Of a stretch of DNA of 64,000 nt, positions 40,001-44,284 are shown piece by piece. The position numbers and the translations under genes were made by a program. Source of the stretch: Branchinecta lynchi (Eukaryota; Arthropoda; Branchiopoda; Anostraca; Branchinectidae); the NCBI GenBank assembly GCA_023053575.1, contig JAKZAP010000021.1, positions 9,238,212 through 9,302,211 on the forward strand, in the 5' to 3' direction. Under the pieces are notes generated by a model that saw only the letters and a list, made by a program, of their open reading frames with translations, was not told the DNA's origin and ran no database searches. The first letter of the stretch is position 1. Each line of letters begins with the position of its first letter.

Positions 40001-41425
40001 CCGTCACTAACCCTTCTCTTTTCTCCTAGGCTTAGCTGCGGAGATTGCACTCAGACTTTCAACCATGAGCAGTCCGTCGCTCCCCACTACCAATCCGTTC
40101 ACAAGGGAGTAGAGAAAAAATTCTCAGACAACCCCAAGTACCAGGACTTAACCCTAAGCGAGATAGCGACACTGGCTGAAGCATATAAGCTTAACTCTTC
40201 GTCTTGTGAAAAATGTGGGAAAAAGTATCGTGGCAGGACAGCGCTTGAGAACCATTTGAAGGAGCACGAGCGACCCGAGTGCCTCCCGTGTCAGAAAGTG
40301 TTCGCTGACGAAACTGAGTTGGAGTCTCACTTAGCGAATGACCATTCCGTCTGCACAGTGTGCAATCGGGTATTTAACAATCGGAGCAGCTTTGCGCTAC
40401 ACGTGATCCAAGCGCACCCAGAAGTATCGAACGTCGAGTCTGTGCGCGGCGAAATCCTGCCGGGAACTAGTTTGGACAACCTCCGCCAGTGTCTCTACTG
40501 TTCAGAAAGAGTCGAAGACGTAGACAGTCATTTCAAGGAGAAGCATAAAGACATTGCGGACTTCGTGGACACTCAGGAAGGCGGACCAGAGACCTCAGAA
40601 TCCCTAACCTGTGTATGCCAGCATTGCGGATATCGTGCGGAAAGCCTGGACAAGCTGGTGCAGCACTTCAGCACGAATCATCAAGGAGAGGAGAATCCGC
40701 AGTTGATTCCGCTTAGTGATAAAAGCGGGATTTTTGTGTGCGAGTATTGCGGATTCAACTCCAGGACAATCGCGTCGCAAAAGGGTCATTATCAACAAGA
40801 GCACACGAGTGGGAGTCAGCCGTTTTCTGTAACGTGGATTGAGGACTCCCCGGATGAGCTGGACGTCCGAGTGTCAGTGATGCTTAAGTGCGATTTCTGC
40901 CCGGGGCTTTTCTCCACAGAGGCGGGAATATTGTCGCATTTTCGAATGCGGCATCAATACGTAGATCCGAGCTACAGCCGGACGCTATCCTTCTCCTGTC
41001 CGGTGGTAGGCTGCGGGTTTACGTCCGCTGCTGGAATGTACCCAGAACGCCGTTTGATGGGTCATTTAAAAATGCACTTCAAGCCATTCACGTGCAACTA
41101 TTGCCCGTTCAATGCGGTTACCCGGGCGTCAGTACGTTTACACCTCAAGTCGCATCCTGATGAACGCGAGGACTCGTTTACGTACAATATGGAGGATGAT
41201 TGTGCTTATCGAGGCTTGTGCGAGAAGATAAAATTGGCAGCAGAAGGAGCGAATAACTCCACTGTGCAAGGACAAGAGCGGTCTGAAACCCCTGAGATAG
41301 TGAATGTGGCTGATGATGAGACTGCATCGGTGGATAACATTAGTAATTTGGACATCGTGATTGATCTGGTATCGCGAGGAATTATCGTTGGGGAGGAAGA
41401 GGATGTCGTTGAGTTATCGGACTAG
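953..41425 (+). CDS. Long C2H2 zinc-finger protein, 14 exons (whole gene)
   Basis: Join of 953-1096, 2620-3009, 5707-5842, 8472-8752, 13869-14797, 16783-17425, 21037-21208, 25519-25742, 28958-29105, 31472-31679, 34679-34808, 35430-35529, 38375-38573 and 40030-41425. All borders are GT..AG, phases agree at all 13 junctions, and the sum is 5,100 nt (1,699 aa). I count about 27 C2H2 or C2HC fingers, ten of them in the last exon. Junctions 2/3, 4/5, 5/6 and 6/7 each complete a C-x2-C-x12-H-x3/4-H finger, so the model does not depend on ORF length alone. Other visible elements are an AT-hook core RGRP (about residues 457-460), VIDLD followed by acidic residues (about 521) and IVIDLV (about 1677). 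A nuclear DNA/chromatin-binding role is inferred. I do not recognise a named ortholog. The first exon opens in frame to its acceptor, so more coding sequence may lie to the left. Confidence 0.88.
1725..2075 (+). repeat. G-family interspersed repeat, copy 1
   Basis: It aligns over about 350 bp with 18841-19195: both share TAGTATTTCCATCCA, CTCGTTCCCGAGATTC, CGATCATTG and ACATGG.AAGAGGCTAAAA. It is non-coding and its class is not recognised. It lies in intron 1. Confidence 0.6.
2620..3009 (+). CDS. Zinc-finger gene, exon 2
   Basis: Phase 0 in and out, acceptor ttattttcag, donor GTAAGT. It encodes 130 residues with fingers CMEENC...H-x3-H and CCYC...H-x4-H, and starts a third (CLHC). The third finger gets its last His only from exon 3 (HSVVVH across the junction, giving C-x2-C-x12-H-x4-H). 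Confidence 0.88.
3080..3444. mobile_element. MITE-like element with CTCAGAGTGTGTTCCACC ends
   Basis: The ends are about 18-bp imperfect inverted repeats: GTGTTCCACC on the left and GGTGGAACACGCTCTCAG on the right. The interior repeats TTAC/GTAACTA motifs. No coding potential. It sits 70 bp inside intron 2. Confidence 0.6.
3683..4098 (+). mobile_element. A-family palindromic MITE, copy 1
   Basis: Terminal inverted repeats of at least 40 bp start TAGTTGCGTTTTTGC and end GCAAAAACGCAACTA. They contain nested palindromes around CCATGG and the GATACCACGGT/ACCGTGGTATC motif. Possible 4-bp GTAA flanks on both sides could be a target-site duplication; the terminal TA could be one instead. Non-coding. 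Confidence 0.85.
4099..5541. other. AT-rich intron 2 stretch, nothing recognised
   Basis: I see no convincing coding frame, RNA gene or terminal repeat here. The segment at 4250-4290 (GAGGCTTGCGCC) resembles the short 3' tails of the non-LTR fragments near 10.3 and 10.6 kb. Confidence 0.4.
5542..5759 (+). repeat. 109-bp tandem duplication copying exon 3 acceptor
   Basis: Units are 5542-5650 and 5651-5759. Both carry a (TTA)n-rich tract, the acceptor tttccag and the first about 50 nt of exon 3. Copy 1 differs by a few bases and in frame runs into TAG at 5643-5645. The functional acceptor is therefore the second. Confidence 0.85.
5707..5842 (+). CDS. Zinc-finger gene, exon 3
   Basis: Acceptor tttccag (5700-5706), donor GTTTGT, phase 0 to phase 1. 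This is the only one of the three frames open from acceptor to donor. It supplies the final His of the finger begun in exon 2, then a Cys/Pro-rich stretch. The acceptor and first about 50 nt are tandemly duplicated just upstream (see 5542-5759). Confidence 0.78.
6354..7033 (+). repeat. F-family interspersed repeat, copy 1
   Basis: It is nearly collinear with 18151-18832 over 680 bp and inverted relative to a deleted copy at 31776-32068. No intact ORF or terminal repeat, so its class is unknown. Confidence 0.75.
7419..7700 (-). mobile_element. D-family MITE, copy 1
   Basis: It shares the GTAGTAGCAT/GTAGCATGTAGTAG interior and TTTTTCATCGGG end with copies at 29.1 and 35.7 kb. The opposite CCCGATG end is missing here. 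Confidence 0.7.
7711..7800 (+). ncRNA. Degenerate hammerhead-like motif, Penelope-type tail
   Basis: The order CAGACGA (7722) - stem - GAAA (7750) - UAUC - GCUG matches a hammerhead core with two changes in CUGANGA, so it is probably inactive. It is followed by a tail ending TGACGTATCCGTTTT, which also occurs at 16.2, 38.0 and 44.6 kb. Confidence 0.4.
8472..8752 (+). CDS. Zinc-finger gene, exon 4
   Basis: Acceptor tttaaattacaag, donor GTAAGT, phase 1 to phase 0. The first half contains single Cys and His residues but no complete finger and may be decayed. The end encodes CPFCKVTVSHVGELCL, and exon 5 begins HFESH, making a perfect C-x2-C-x12-H-x3-H. Another frame at the start reads SDECLRCEYQGSL before a stop, which looks finger-like (see findings). 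Confidence 0.8.
8809..9178 (+). mobile_element. A-family palindromic MITE, copy 2
   Basis: Begins TAGTAGCGTTTTTGCAGATA and ends GCTGCAAAAACGCAACTTA. The interior matches copy 1 (CATC..TTTTGTCAAATTGGTG). It starts 57 bp after the exon 4 donor. Confidence 0.8.
9557..9916 (+). mobile_element. A2-family MITE, copy 1
   Basis: Ends AAGTTGCGTTTATGATCT and ATAAAAAACGCAACCA are inverted repeats. The interior (GAGATGAAGCCAATTCTCC, GGTCAACGAAGGGTGGAT) is homologous to the reverse strand of 62681-63007. It shares the GTTGCGTTT terminus, but not the interior, with the A family. Confidence 0.75.
10037..10325 (+). pseudogene. Non-LTR retrotransposon, C-terminal RT fragment
   Basis: The frame at 10040-10279 encodes RIVDPWNRLTEDTVNAESIN and NSFK, matching the conserved end of CR1/Jockey-type ORF2 (the ..WN.L...V.A.s...FK.. 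motif). A short 3' tail ends in (ATT)n near 10320. The element is heavily 5'-truncated. Confidence 0.7.
10336..10535. mobile_element. Short element with CGTATCCAGG ends and long C/G runs
   Basis: Inverted termini CGTATCCAGG and CCTGGATACGGG enclose about 180 bp dominated by a G-rich block and three C runs of 13-18 nt. Run lengths may be inaccurate. Confidence 0.65.
10800..10871 (-). tRNA. tRNA-Thr(UGU), possibly a pseudogene or SINE head
   Basis: The minus strand folds as a cloverleaf. The anticodon loop is CTTGTAA with anticodon TGT, the T-loop TTCAAAT sits on a CTGGG/CCCGG stem, the A box is TAGCTCAAATGG and the B box GGTTCAAATCC. A T5 run follows the 3' end after about 4 nt, a Pol III terminator. 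Two mismatches (1:72 C-A and the top of the anticodon stem) lower confidence in function. No intron. It lies antisense in intron 4. Confidence 0.72.
11372..12676 (+). repeat. B-family element, complete-looking copy
   Basis: The left end AACAAGAGCTGCAAGCTC, then ATATGGCACTTG, and the right end TATGGCACTTGGCC..AAGTGCCAT, are both hairpin-like. Inside are about seven degenerate monomers of about 140 bp, each with a CCAAGTTTCAT box (near 11699, 11841, 11981, 12126, 12271, 12400, 12552) and a C-rich tract. A GACCGACAGACC run precedes the right end. No ORF is conserved across copies. Confidence 0.8.
12812..13415 (+). pseudogene. Non-LTR retrotransposon 3' fragment (RT C-terminus)
   Basis: The open frame reads through FLIKSLSTLKSFG, TYIRPHLEYTSPVWHSSL, LEYVQKRAMRIILG and YEEALIKLDIPKLSVRR, the standard C-terminal block of CR1/Jockey-like RTs, to a stop at 13309. 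The 3' UTR ends in a (TTGA)n tail at about 13394-13415. It is truncated at the 5' side. Confidence 0.88.
13416..13868. other. Intron 4 end, nothing recognised
   Basis: A partly repeated phrase (AATTTGATAAACTTCATCTT..GCGA / ATAATAAACTTCATCTTGTGA) occurs at about 13660 and 13830. Otherwise only the polypyrimidine tract of exon 5 is visible. Confidence 0.35.
13869..14797 (+). CDS. Zinc-finger gene, exon 5 (with AT-hook)
   Basis: Acceptor ctctttcag, donor GTGAGT, phase 0 to phase 2. In order it encodes the His pair of the exon-4 finger, a CASC...H-x4-H finger, a long linker with the AT-hook-like ARKRGRPSKQ, the acidic SIM-like VQVIDLDEQED, a C2HC finger (CGNPLC...H-x3-C), CGHC...H-x3-H, and the Cys half of CGVC. 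The last is completed by exon 6. The linker is basic in the middle and acidic after the SIM-like motif. Confidence 0.92.
14814..14945 (+). mobile_element. E-family hairpin MITE, copy 1
   Basis: The central palindrome is built from GATTAATCTTATCTC and its complement, with GCTACT../..AGTAGC arms. Outer ends are ACACTGTAAAA and TCGGAGAAACTTTTTA. It begins 17 bp after the exon 5 donor. Confidence 0.8.
15075..15480 (-). pseudogene. Possible non-LTR 3' fragment
   Basis: The minus strand carries a short frame ending LLGKFLRIGLRHRFLFIK, then a 3' UTR-like stretch with TGCCATGGCC..GGGCCATACGGGGC and TTTATTTTGTTTTGTATTG. That resembles arthropod non-LTR tails. No RT motif survives. Confidence 0.35.
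15590..15740. repeat. C-rich low-complexity duplication
   Basis: Two blocks (about 15600-15640 and 15700-15740) share C/T-rich runs followed by CCCCGACCGAAACCC. No gene. Confidence 0.5.
15797..15905 (-). mobile_element. H-family element, truncated copy
   Basis: It begins CAGAGGCGTTACTAGC..AATGTT, matching the right end of the 27.7-kb copy in reverse, and keeps the degenerate AATCGACTGTTTT interior. The G/C-run end is lost. Confidence 0.6.
15985..16200. ncRNA. Inverted pair of hammerhead-ribozyme-like motifs (Penelope-type)
   Basis: On the minus strand (16052 to 16009) the order is GAGC-CUGAAGA-stem/loop-GAAA-UAUC-GCUC. That is an intact hammerhead core with stem I GAGC/GCUC and a minimal one-pair stem III. 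The plus-strand copy (16120-16163) reads GAGC-CCGAAGA-stem-GAAA-UACC-GCUC, with C for U4 and U16.1 lost, so it is probably inactive. Both are followed by the same tail (TTGACG.ATCCGTTTG). Penelope-like elements are known to carry hammerheads with very short stem III. No Penelope RT is present here. Activity is untested. Confidence 0.5.
16200..16782. other. Intron 5 end, nothing recognised
   Basis: AT-rich sequence with no coding frame or repeat I can place, ending in the acceptor of exon 6. Confidence 0.35.
16783..17425 (+). CDS. Zinc-finger gene, exon 6
   Basis: Acceptor atattttag, donor GTATGA, phase 2 to phase 0. The first base plus AG of exon 5 gives Arg, and the joined finger reads CGVC-x12-H-x4-H. 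Further fingers are CGQC...H-x3-H, CTSVGC...H-x4-H and the Cys half of CEHC. Exon 7 finishes the last one (HLKFH). Between fingers is a Ser/Glu-rich linker. Confidence 0.92.
17500..17745 (+). mobile_element. D-family MITE, diverged copy
   Basis: It has the GCTACTAC/GTAGTAG-rich interior, TTGTACGAAAAAGTA and AACTTTTTCATACAACTAC of the family. Terminal CCCGATG repeats are lost. Confidence 0.6.
18151..18832 (+). repeat. F-family interspersed repeat, copy 2
   Basis: It is about 90% similar by eye to 6354-7033 along its whole length. It is non-coding and directly followed by the G-family copy, so the two may be parts of one longer element. Confidence 0.75.
18841..19195 (+). repeat. G-family interspersed repeat, copy 2
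   Basis: Homologous to 1725-2075 in the same orientation. Confidence 0.6.
19255..20225 (-). repeat. C-family element, diverged copy
   Basis: It contains ATTCCGGCTGAACCATTTGT, the CACCCCTAAAT block, CAAGTTTGAACAAAATATCT, the CAGACGGAAGGACGGACAG run and a terminal TCACTTACGTTTTGGG. This is the C family read in reverse. The frames in it are by-products of the repeat. Confidence 0.7.
20310..21036. other. Intron 6 end with a CACCCGTC-type minisatellite
   Basis: Positions 20690-20880 contain a degenerate repeat of units such as CGCCCACCCGTCA and CACCCATCCGTCATGTCGCC. The rest shows nothing recognisable apart from the exon 7 acceptor. Confidence 0.5.
21037..21208 (+). CDS. Zinc-finger gene, exon 7
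   Basis: Acceptor tttttttccag, donor GTAAGC, phase 0 to phase 1. It completes the CEHC finger and encodes CPQC-x12-H-x4-H, then an acidic tail (EFDDDYEGED). Confidence 0.9.
21215..21730 (-). pseudogene. Non-LTR retrotransposon 3' fragment (RT C-terminus)
   Basis: On the minus strand one frame reads WHPGLTKAQDAEIERLQKRA, then CRIILG, SLQILDIEKLSERR and on to SFVPYFTKHYNCS and a stop at 21364. This is the classic RT C-terminal block (LQKRA.RIILG....Y...L..L....L..RR). The 3' UTR ends AATAAAATTGACTGATTGA near 21220. Further upstream the frame is broken by a stop. Confidence 0.85.
21731..22398. other. Intron 7 stretch, probably decayed retroelement
   Basis: It continues from the RT fragment but is interrupted by stops. 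No motif can be assigned with confidence. Confidence 0.3.
22399..24677 (-). repeat. B-family element, longest copy (2.3 kb)
   Basis: It starts with the hairpin ATGGCACTTGAGC..CTCAAGTGCCAT and the CTGTCCGTCAGTCGGTCTGT run, and ends AGTGCCATATGAGCTCGTAG. It has about 15 monomers with GATGAAACTTGG-like boxes and G-rich tracts. Multiple short frames across it are repeat by-products. Confidence 0.8.
24890..25320 (-). other. Unplaced minus-strand ORF of about 120 codons
   Basis: The frame 25262-24900 has protein-like composition in its first half (ITYYEAPGIHRYIRRFMFLD) and an AT-biased second half. I do not recognise it; a decayed transposon ORF end is the likeliest source. Confidence 0.2.
25519..25742 (+). 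CDS. Zinc-finger gene, exon 8
   Basis: Acceptor tctgtttcag, donor GTAAGT, phase 1 to phase 0. It encodes two fingers: CSLC-x12-H-x4-H and CGVC-x14-H-x4-H. The second has a longer spacer than standard. Confidence 0.9.
25950..26740 (-). pseudogene. Non-LTR retrotransposon 3' fragment (L2/CR1-like)
   Basis: Minus frame 26718-26281 reads LPVSELFTLHSFLFKVKY, HAYETRHKWKM and HLYLQYIDISKSLPNIKKQL, matching the tail of L2/CR1 RTs (..H.Y.TR...W..LP..I.....). A 3' UTR of about 300 bp ends in a (TTGAACC)n tail near 25955. Confidence 0.75.
27139..27282 (+). other. Short ORF with one hydrophobic segment
   Basis: 48 codons contain a strongly hydrophobic stretch (WIHFIFGFVFILIVF), resembling the N-terminal anchor of a membrane enzyme. 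No partner exon with a clear match follows. It could be chance or a gene fragment in intron 8. Confidence 0.15.
27722..28075 (+). mobile_element. H-family MITE, full copy
   Basis: Ends CAGAGGCGTCACGACT and TAGTAACGCCACTG are imperfect inverted repeats. A G12 run and a C7 block lie just inside the left end. The interior repeats AGTCGGTTTTTCTGAAAAT. Related copies are at 15797-15905 and 60815-61068. Confidence 0.75.
28407..28806 (+). mobile_element. A-family palindromic MITE, copy 3
   Basis: Begins GGTTGCGTTTTTGCAGATAC and ends CAGCCAAAACGCAACTA, with an interior like copy 1. It lies about 150 bp upstream of exon 9. Confidence 0.82.
28958..29105 (+). CDS. Zinc-finger gene, exon 9 (linker)
   Basis: Acceptor ccctctcgcag, donor GTAGGG (weaker consensus), phase 0 to phase 1. 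It encodes a finger-free linker of about 49 residues, rich in Ala and then Arg. A D-family MITE begins 32 bp after the donor. Confidence 0.8.
29137..29418 (-). mobile_element. D-family MITE, complete copy
   Basis: Inverted ends ACCCGATGAATAATTT and AATTTTTCATCGGGT, with an interior of GTAGTAGCAT-like repeats. It starts 32 bp after the exon 9 donor. Confidence 0.85.
29740..30385 (-). repeat. C-family element, minus copy
   Basis: It carries reverse-orientation monomers with ATTCCGGGCGAACTACTTGT cores (about 29995, 30125, 30267). It lacks its head and abuts the next copy head to head. Confidence 0.7.
30389..31021 (+). repeat. C-family element, plus copy
   Basis: It starts GTAAAAGTTGTCCGTCTCTC, has the GATGAAGCTTGGTGTGAGG box and monomers, and ends at TTTTTGGGATCCCATCG and tail. 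A 60-bp orphan head (GTAAGTGGAGGGATACCTAT) recurs at 31130-31191. Confidence 0.72.
31195..31436 (-). pseudogene. Non-LTR retrotransposon 3' fragment
   Basis: The minus frame reads FYRQRHLSKRAIPLWNSLSE, then CFKKRLDEDW to a stop. This is the canonical C-terminus of CR1/Jockey-like RTs. Its 5' edge lies about 35 bp from the exon 10 acceptor. Confidence 0.75.
31472..31679 (+). CDS. Zinc-finger gene, exon 10
   Basis: Acceptor tttttgttgtag, donor GTAATC, phase 1 to phase 2. It encodes an acidic segment (EVEGDDDDIE) and a C2HC-like finger (CPKC...H...C). A non-LTR fragment ends just upstream of the acceptor. Confidence 0.85.
31776..32068 (-). repeat. F-family repeat, internally deleted
   Basis: Reverse complement of the F family. 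TTAAAGTTCAATGGGCAC is joined directly to GAACTTCTGATGAAACAC, losing about 350 bp of the middle. Confidence 0.7.
32545..34055. repeat. B-family composite (two opposed arms)
   Basis: Both outer ends are the same terminus (AAGTGCCATATAGCGATCG and CGATCGCTATATGGCACTT), each next to a GTCCGTCTGTCGGTCGG-type run. It is therefore two copies joined tail to tail near 32700. Monomers with CCAAGTTTCATCGTCC and C-rich tracts fill it. Confidence 0.78.
34483..34663 (+). mobile_element. E-family hairpin MITE, copy 2
   Basis: It has two arms of GATTAATCTTATCTC-type inverted sequence and ends TTCCACAGTGCAG, 15 bp before exon 11. Confidence 0.8.
34679..34808 (+). CDS. Zinc-finger gene, exon 11
   Basis: Acceptor ttccattttag, donor GTAAGC, phase 2 to phase 0. 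The split codon gives Arg, followed by FVCDHC-x12-H-x4-H. The E-family hairpin element ends only about 15 bp upstream of the exon, so the branch point probably lies inside it. Confidence 0.88.
34809..35429. other. Intron 11, low complexity
   Basis: It contains a C-run near 34846 and GA-rich (AAGAAGAAG) and G-rich stretches near 34980 and 35165. No coding signal. Confidence 0.4.
35430..35529 (+). CDS. Zinc-finger gene, exon 12 (basic linker)
   Basis: Acceptor cctacttctttcag, donor GTGAGG, phase 0 to phase 1. It encodes a finger-free basic linker including NRRTRKRP, a plausible nuclear localisation signal. Confidence 0.82.
35683..35979 (+). mobile_element. D-family MITE, complete copy with perfect ends
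   Basis: CCCCGATGAAAAATTT and AAATTTTTCATCGGGG are perfect 16-bp inverted termini flanked by CG on both sides. Confidence 0.88.
36334..37585 (+). repeat. C-family element, complete-looking copy
   Basis: It runs from TTTTTGGGATCACTAAACG (head with GTAAGTGGAGGGATACC, a CCGTCCGTCCGTCTG run and a GATGAAACTTGG box) through about six monomers of about 132 bp to TTTTTGGGATCCCATCG and tail. A (GATA)n tract lies at 37108-37127. Confidence 0.8.
37925..38015 (+). repeat. Penelope-type tail repeat, degenerate
   Basis: It shares GCCAAGAAGGGCC, the following GAA, and GTTGACACATCCGTTTTT with the 7.7 and 16.1 kb copies. The ribozyme core is destroyed. Confidence 0.45.
38101..38360 (-). pseudogene. Non-LTR retrotransposon 3' fragment
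   Basis: The minus frame reads FFTTRVINNWNSLSEDNVNA then AETVDAFKVKLD, the typical C-terminal RT motif (..F..RV...WN.L....V.A.....FK..LD). It ends directly before the exon 13 polypyrimidine tract. Confidence 0.78.
38375..38573 (+). CDS. Zinc-finger gene, exon 13
   Basis: Acceptor attctcctttcag, donor GTAAGT, phase 1 to phase 2. It encodes a Ser/Thr/Lys-rich linker and one finger (CEEC-x12-H-x4-H). A non-LTR 3' fragment lies directly upstream (38101-38360). Confidence 0.88.
38916..39347 (+). mobile_element. A-family palindromic MITE, copy 4
   Basis: Begins TAGTTGCGTTTTTGCTGATA and ends ATCAGCAAAAACAAGCTA. The interior closely matches copy 1. Confidence 0.85.
39348..40029. other. Intron 13 end, nothing recognised
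   Basis: A short open frame at 39640-39750 has no recognisable motif. The segment ends at the exon 14 acceptor. Confidence 0.35.
40030..41425 (+). CDS. Zinc-finger gene, exon 14 (terminal)
   Basis: Acceptor cttttctcctag, phase 2, open to TAG at 41423-41425. It encodes ten fingers in a row: CGDC, CEKC, CLPC, CTVC, CLYC (short spacer), CQHC, CEYC, CDFC, CPVVGC and CNYC, each with a His pair. An acidic tail follows with the SIM-like IVIDLV and ends EEEDVVELSD. No AATAAA is evident in the first 150 bp after the stop. A MITE begins about 170 bp downstream, so it may lie in the 3' UTR. Confidence 0.95.
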
Positions 41426-41594
41426 GCTGTCAGTGATAGAGTACCGGCGATTACTTTGTTGTGTGTTAAAATTTGCCTAGCGTGAATCCTTGATCTTTCT
41501 TTGTGATCCAATGTGTGCTATAATGGTCTTCTGGGACCACAACTCCGTTCAGAAAGTAGATTTTGTTTTCTTAATTTTGCACTTTCTGTTTCGG

Positions 41595-41993
41595 TAAAAG
41601 CCAGGCTTCACCTTCCAGATTCCCAAATGTCAGAGCCTTCCACATAGTCATGCCAACACTTTCAGATTTTCATGAAAATGATGACAGCTAGTTTTGCCAT
41701 TCCTCAGCATTTCCTAGATGTCCCCTTCGCATTTCAAATAGCTCTTGCATCCCAACTAAAACTGTCAATCACTTTTCCTGTTCTTCCATGTATTTCCATT
41801 TTTACTTCGTCTCTCGAACGAGTTGTCCAGGAGGCGGGGGGCACCCCAGATTATGGCTGTCTGGAAGGTACCACCGCCCAACACCCCGGACTTCCAGTCG
41901 TTTTTTGGCCTGGCTTCCCCTTCTAAATCCGTCTTGACGAAAATGGCTGTCTTGAATCCGGGAGAAAAATCTGGAAAGTGAAGCCTGGCTTTT
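41595..41993. mobile_element. MITE with 27-bp inverted repeats
   Basis: The left end TAAAAGCCAGGCTTCACC.. and right end ..GTGAAGCCTGGCTTTTA match over 27 bp with one mismatch. Interior about 345 bp, non-coding. TA at each end may be target-derived. Confidence 0.85.
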
Positions 41994-42177
41994 AAACTAC
42001 CTAGGGAGGGAAAGGATAGGTTAGCCGAAACAGTTTAGATGTGACGTGATTGTACGTGTACAGTACGGCCACTGCACATTTGTCGCAAGGTCTGGTCGAC
42101 GATCAAAGTGTTTGGTACTTTGATGGATGTGATAGGAGAGGTGAGGCTCTAAACTTGATTCAAACAGGCTTGCGTCA

Positions 42178-42572
42178 CAGTTGCGTTTTCGCGCCGCCCC
42201 GAAGACGACGCGTATACGACGGTATCTGATACCATGCATTTTGCCGTTTTTGCAGTTACCATGGTATCTGATATTACGGTAGCTTTGCTAAACCGAGACT
42301 TGCCGTATTTGAGCTTGTGAAAGTCACCCCGAAATAAAATATCTACTCGCATCTCAAGTGCCAAATATCTTTCCCGCCAATATGACAAAAACCTAGGCTC
42401 TTGTGTTGGTGATGATGAAAGTGAGGTGACTTTCTCAAATACCATTATTATATAGTGTCAGGACCGTGGTATTTTAATATCTGATGCCTCGATAACTGTC
42501 CAGGTTCTCAGTAACTACAAAAAGGACTTTAGACCGTGATATTAGATACCATGGTATCTGCAAGAACGCAAC
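42178..42572 (+). mobile_element. A-family relative, diverged interior
   Basis: Ends CAGTTGCGTTTTCGC and GCAAGAACGCAACTA, with GGTATCTGATACCATG palindromes inside both arms. The central 150 bp is unlike copies 1-4. Confidence 0.7.
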
Positions 42573-42573
42573 T

Positions 42574-42723
42574 ATACTGTAAAAAAAAACTTGCAGGATT
42601 TGCTACTCAGATTAATCTTGTCTTTATTGAGATAAGATTATCTCTAATTCTGATTAATCTTATCCCAGTAGCAAATACTGCAGTTAACTTTAATCCTTAC
42701 TCGGAGAAACTTTTTACAGAGTA
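42574..42723 (+). mobile_element. E-family hairpin MITE, copy 3
   Basis: Begins TACTGTAAAAAAAAACTTGC and ends ACTTTTTACAGAGTA (inverted ends), with two opposed TTAATCTT/AAGATTA arms inside. It directly abuts the preceding element, so it is nested or adjacent. Confidence 0.85.
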
Positions 42724-44284
42724 ATGTTATATCAGTAATGCCGTCCGATATAGGAAAAACAAATATGGGGCGAGAGATCTTTCCGTTCCACCAGAATCGT
42801 TGCAACTTTGCTGGCTATAGATATGTATCGGCTGGCGGTCACAAGCTTCAAAAAAGTTAAGTCGAAATGTTGATCACTTTACGTCCTGATGTACATAGTA
42901 GAGGCATGATTCTTTGTACCTTAGTTAACTTTAAACACTGCAGTTTTGGACTAAATGTTAAAATGAAGACACGAAACACCCACTTATGTATTCTTAGGGG
43001 TCACTACTTCGCTCACTGCACTGTCAGAACACAACTGTATACAATATAACAGCCACCATCCGGTCCCAAGAAAGGGGACACCTAGCAAGTAACCTCCGCA
43101 CTAAAAAAAAAAAAAAAAAAGAGACAACCAAGAACTGTCAGTACTCAATGGACAAGCCATCAATCTTCTTACAATTGTTCATCACAGTGACATGCTCTCG
43201 GAACCGCCAGCGATGTACGCAACTTGGCCCTTGGCATAGTACGTATTTTCTCTTGTAGAGATTTGTTTTGATACCAGGATGCGATAAATTGTTTGTGTTT
43301 AAGTTTAGTTACGCTTTTTGTATTGAGATCATTTATTGTTTTCTCTTCTTTAGCATCATAAAACGTTACCGTAGATTTAGCCGATGTTAAGCTATGTTAG
43401 TTTTCTTTTTTCAGAAATGATGTTTTTTAAACGAATTATATCTCACTGTATAAGTAAGAAAGGCTTAATAGACAAAAACTTGCTAGCGAGCTAATTTGGT
43501 TGTCTTTAGAAAACATGGTTGTTACTTTACAAGTTTGGGAAACTTGAGGCTTCTAAGCATGAAATAGAACTCGGGCGAGTTTCCAATTCCCATTCTTTAC
43601 GCTATCGCCTGAAAACAGTCCTCAGCTCAAGGTCATTTTCCAACGGGACCTCGGAAACACCAACTATCGGTTATTTTAAAATTAAAGATCGCTTATGTCA
43701 TTTTAGTGTTAAAGGACCTGTCTTACCCATAATACTAACGCAACCTACTTCCATAATTACTCCATATATTTCTAAACACGGATACCGCAGTTTCGTACGG
43801 TACAATCTAGCCCCTTTAACGAAATCACGCTGATTTTCTCACATGCCGTGTTTTCCTACCTTCGATGTTCATCACTCTGTTGACGGTTGTCAATCAGAAA
43901 AAATCGGTGAAGTACATTTTTTCACTCTTTTCGGAGAGTGACACACTCGCTACACTTCCCATCGACGACTCTGTGATTATTCCTTACTTTATTCCGCAAG
44001 AAACATTTATTCTATTAGCACCGCACGTACGCTTGGATCCAGATATTAGAAACCGGTCCGCAGGTTTCAGGTTCTTTCCATAGTCCTGGCCTGAAGCAGC
44101 GTTAATGCTCAGTTTCTGGTGCTTATTTACCAGATCCTCAATCATCATTTCATTCTGAATTAACCAAGGGCCCGTGATCATTTTTGCCTCACGGGTTTTG
44201 CTTACAACTGAGTTTCTTAGAATACAAACAATAATTTTGAGCAAAATATAGATTTTCTTGATTCGAATGAGCTTATCATCATTT
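42724..44284. other. Intergenic, no gene recognised
   Basis: 42895-42990 is a diverged copy of 11160-11240 (CTGCAGTTTTGGACTAAATG). An A18 run lies at 43102. The open frame 43519-43833 has no recognisable motif. Confidence 0.4.

Noticed and set aside
43519..43833. 104-codon plus-strand frame
   Set aside because: No recognisable motif or splice context.
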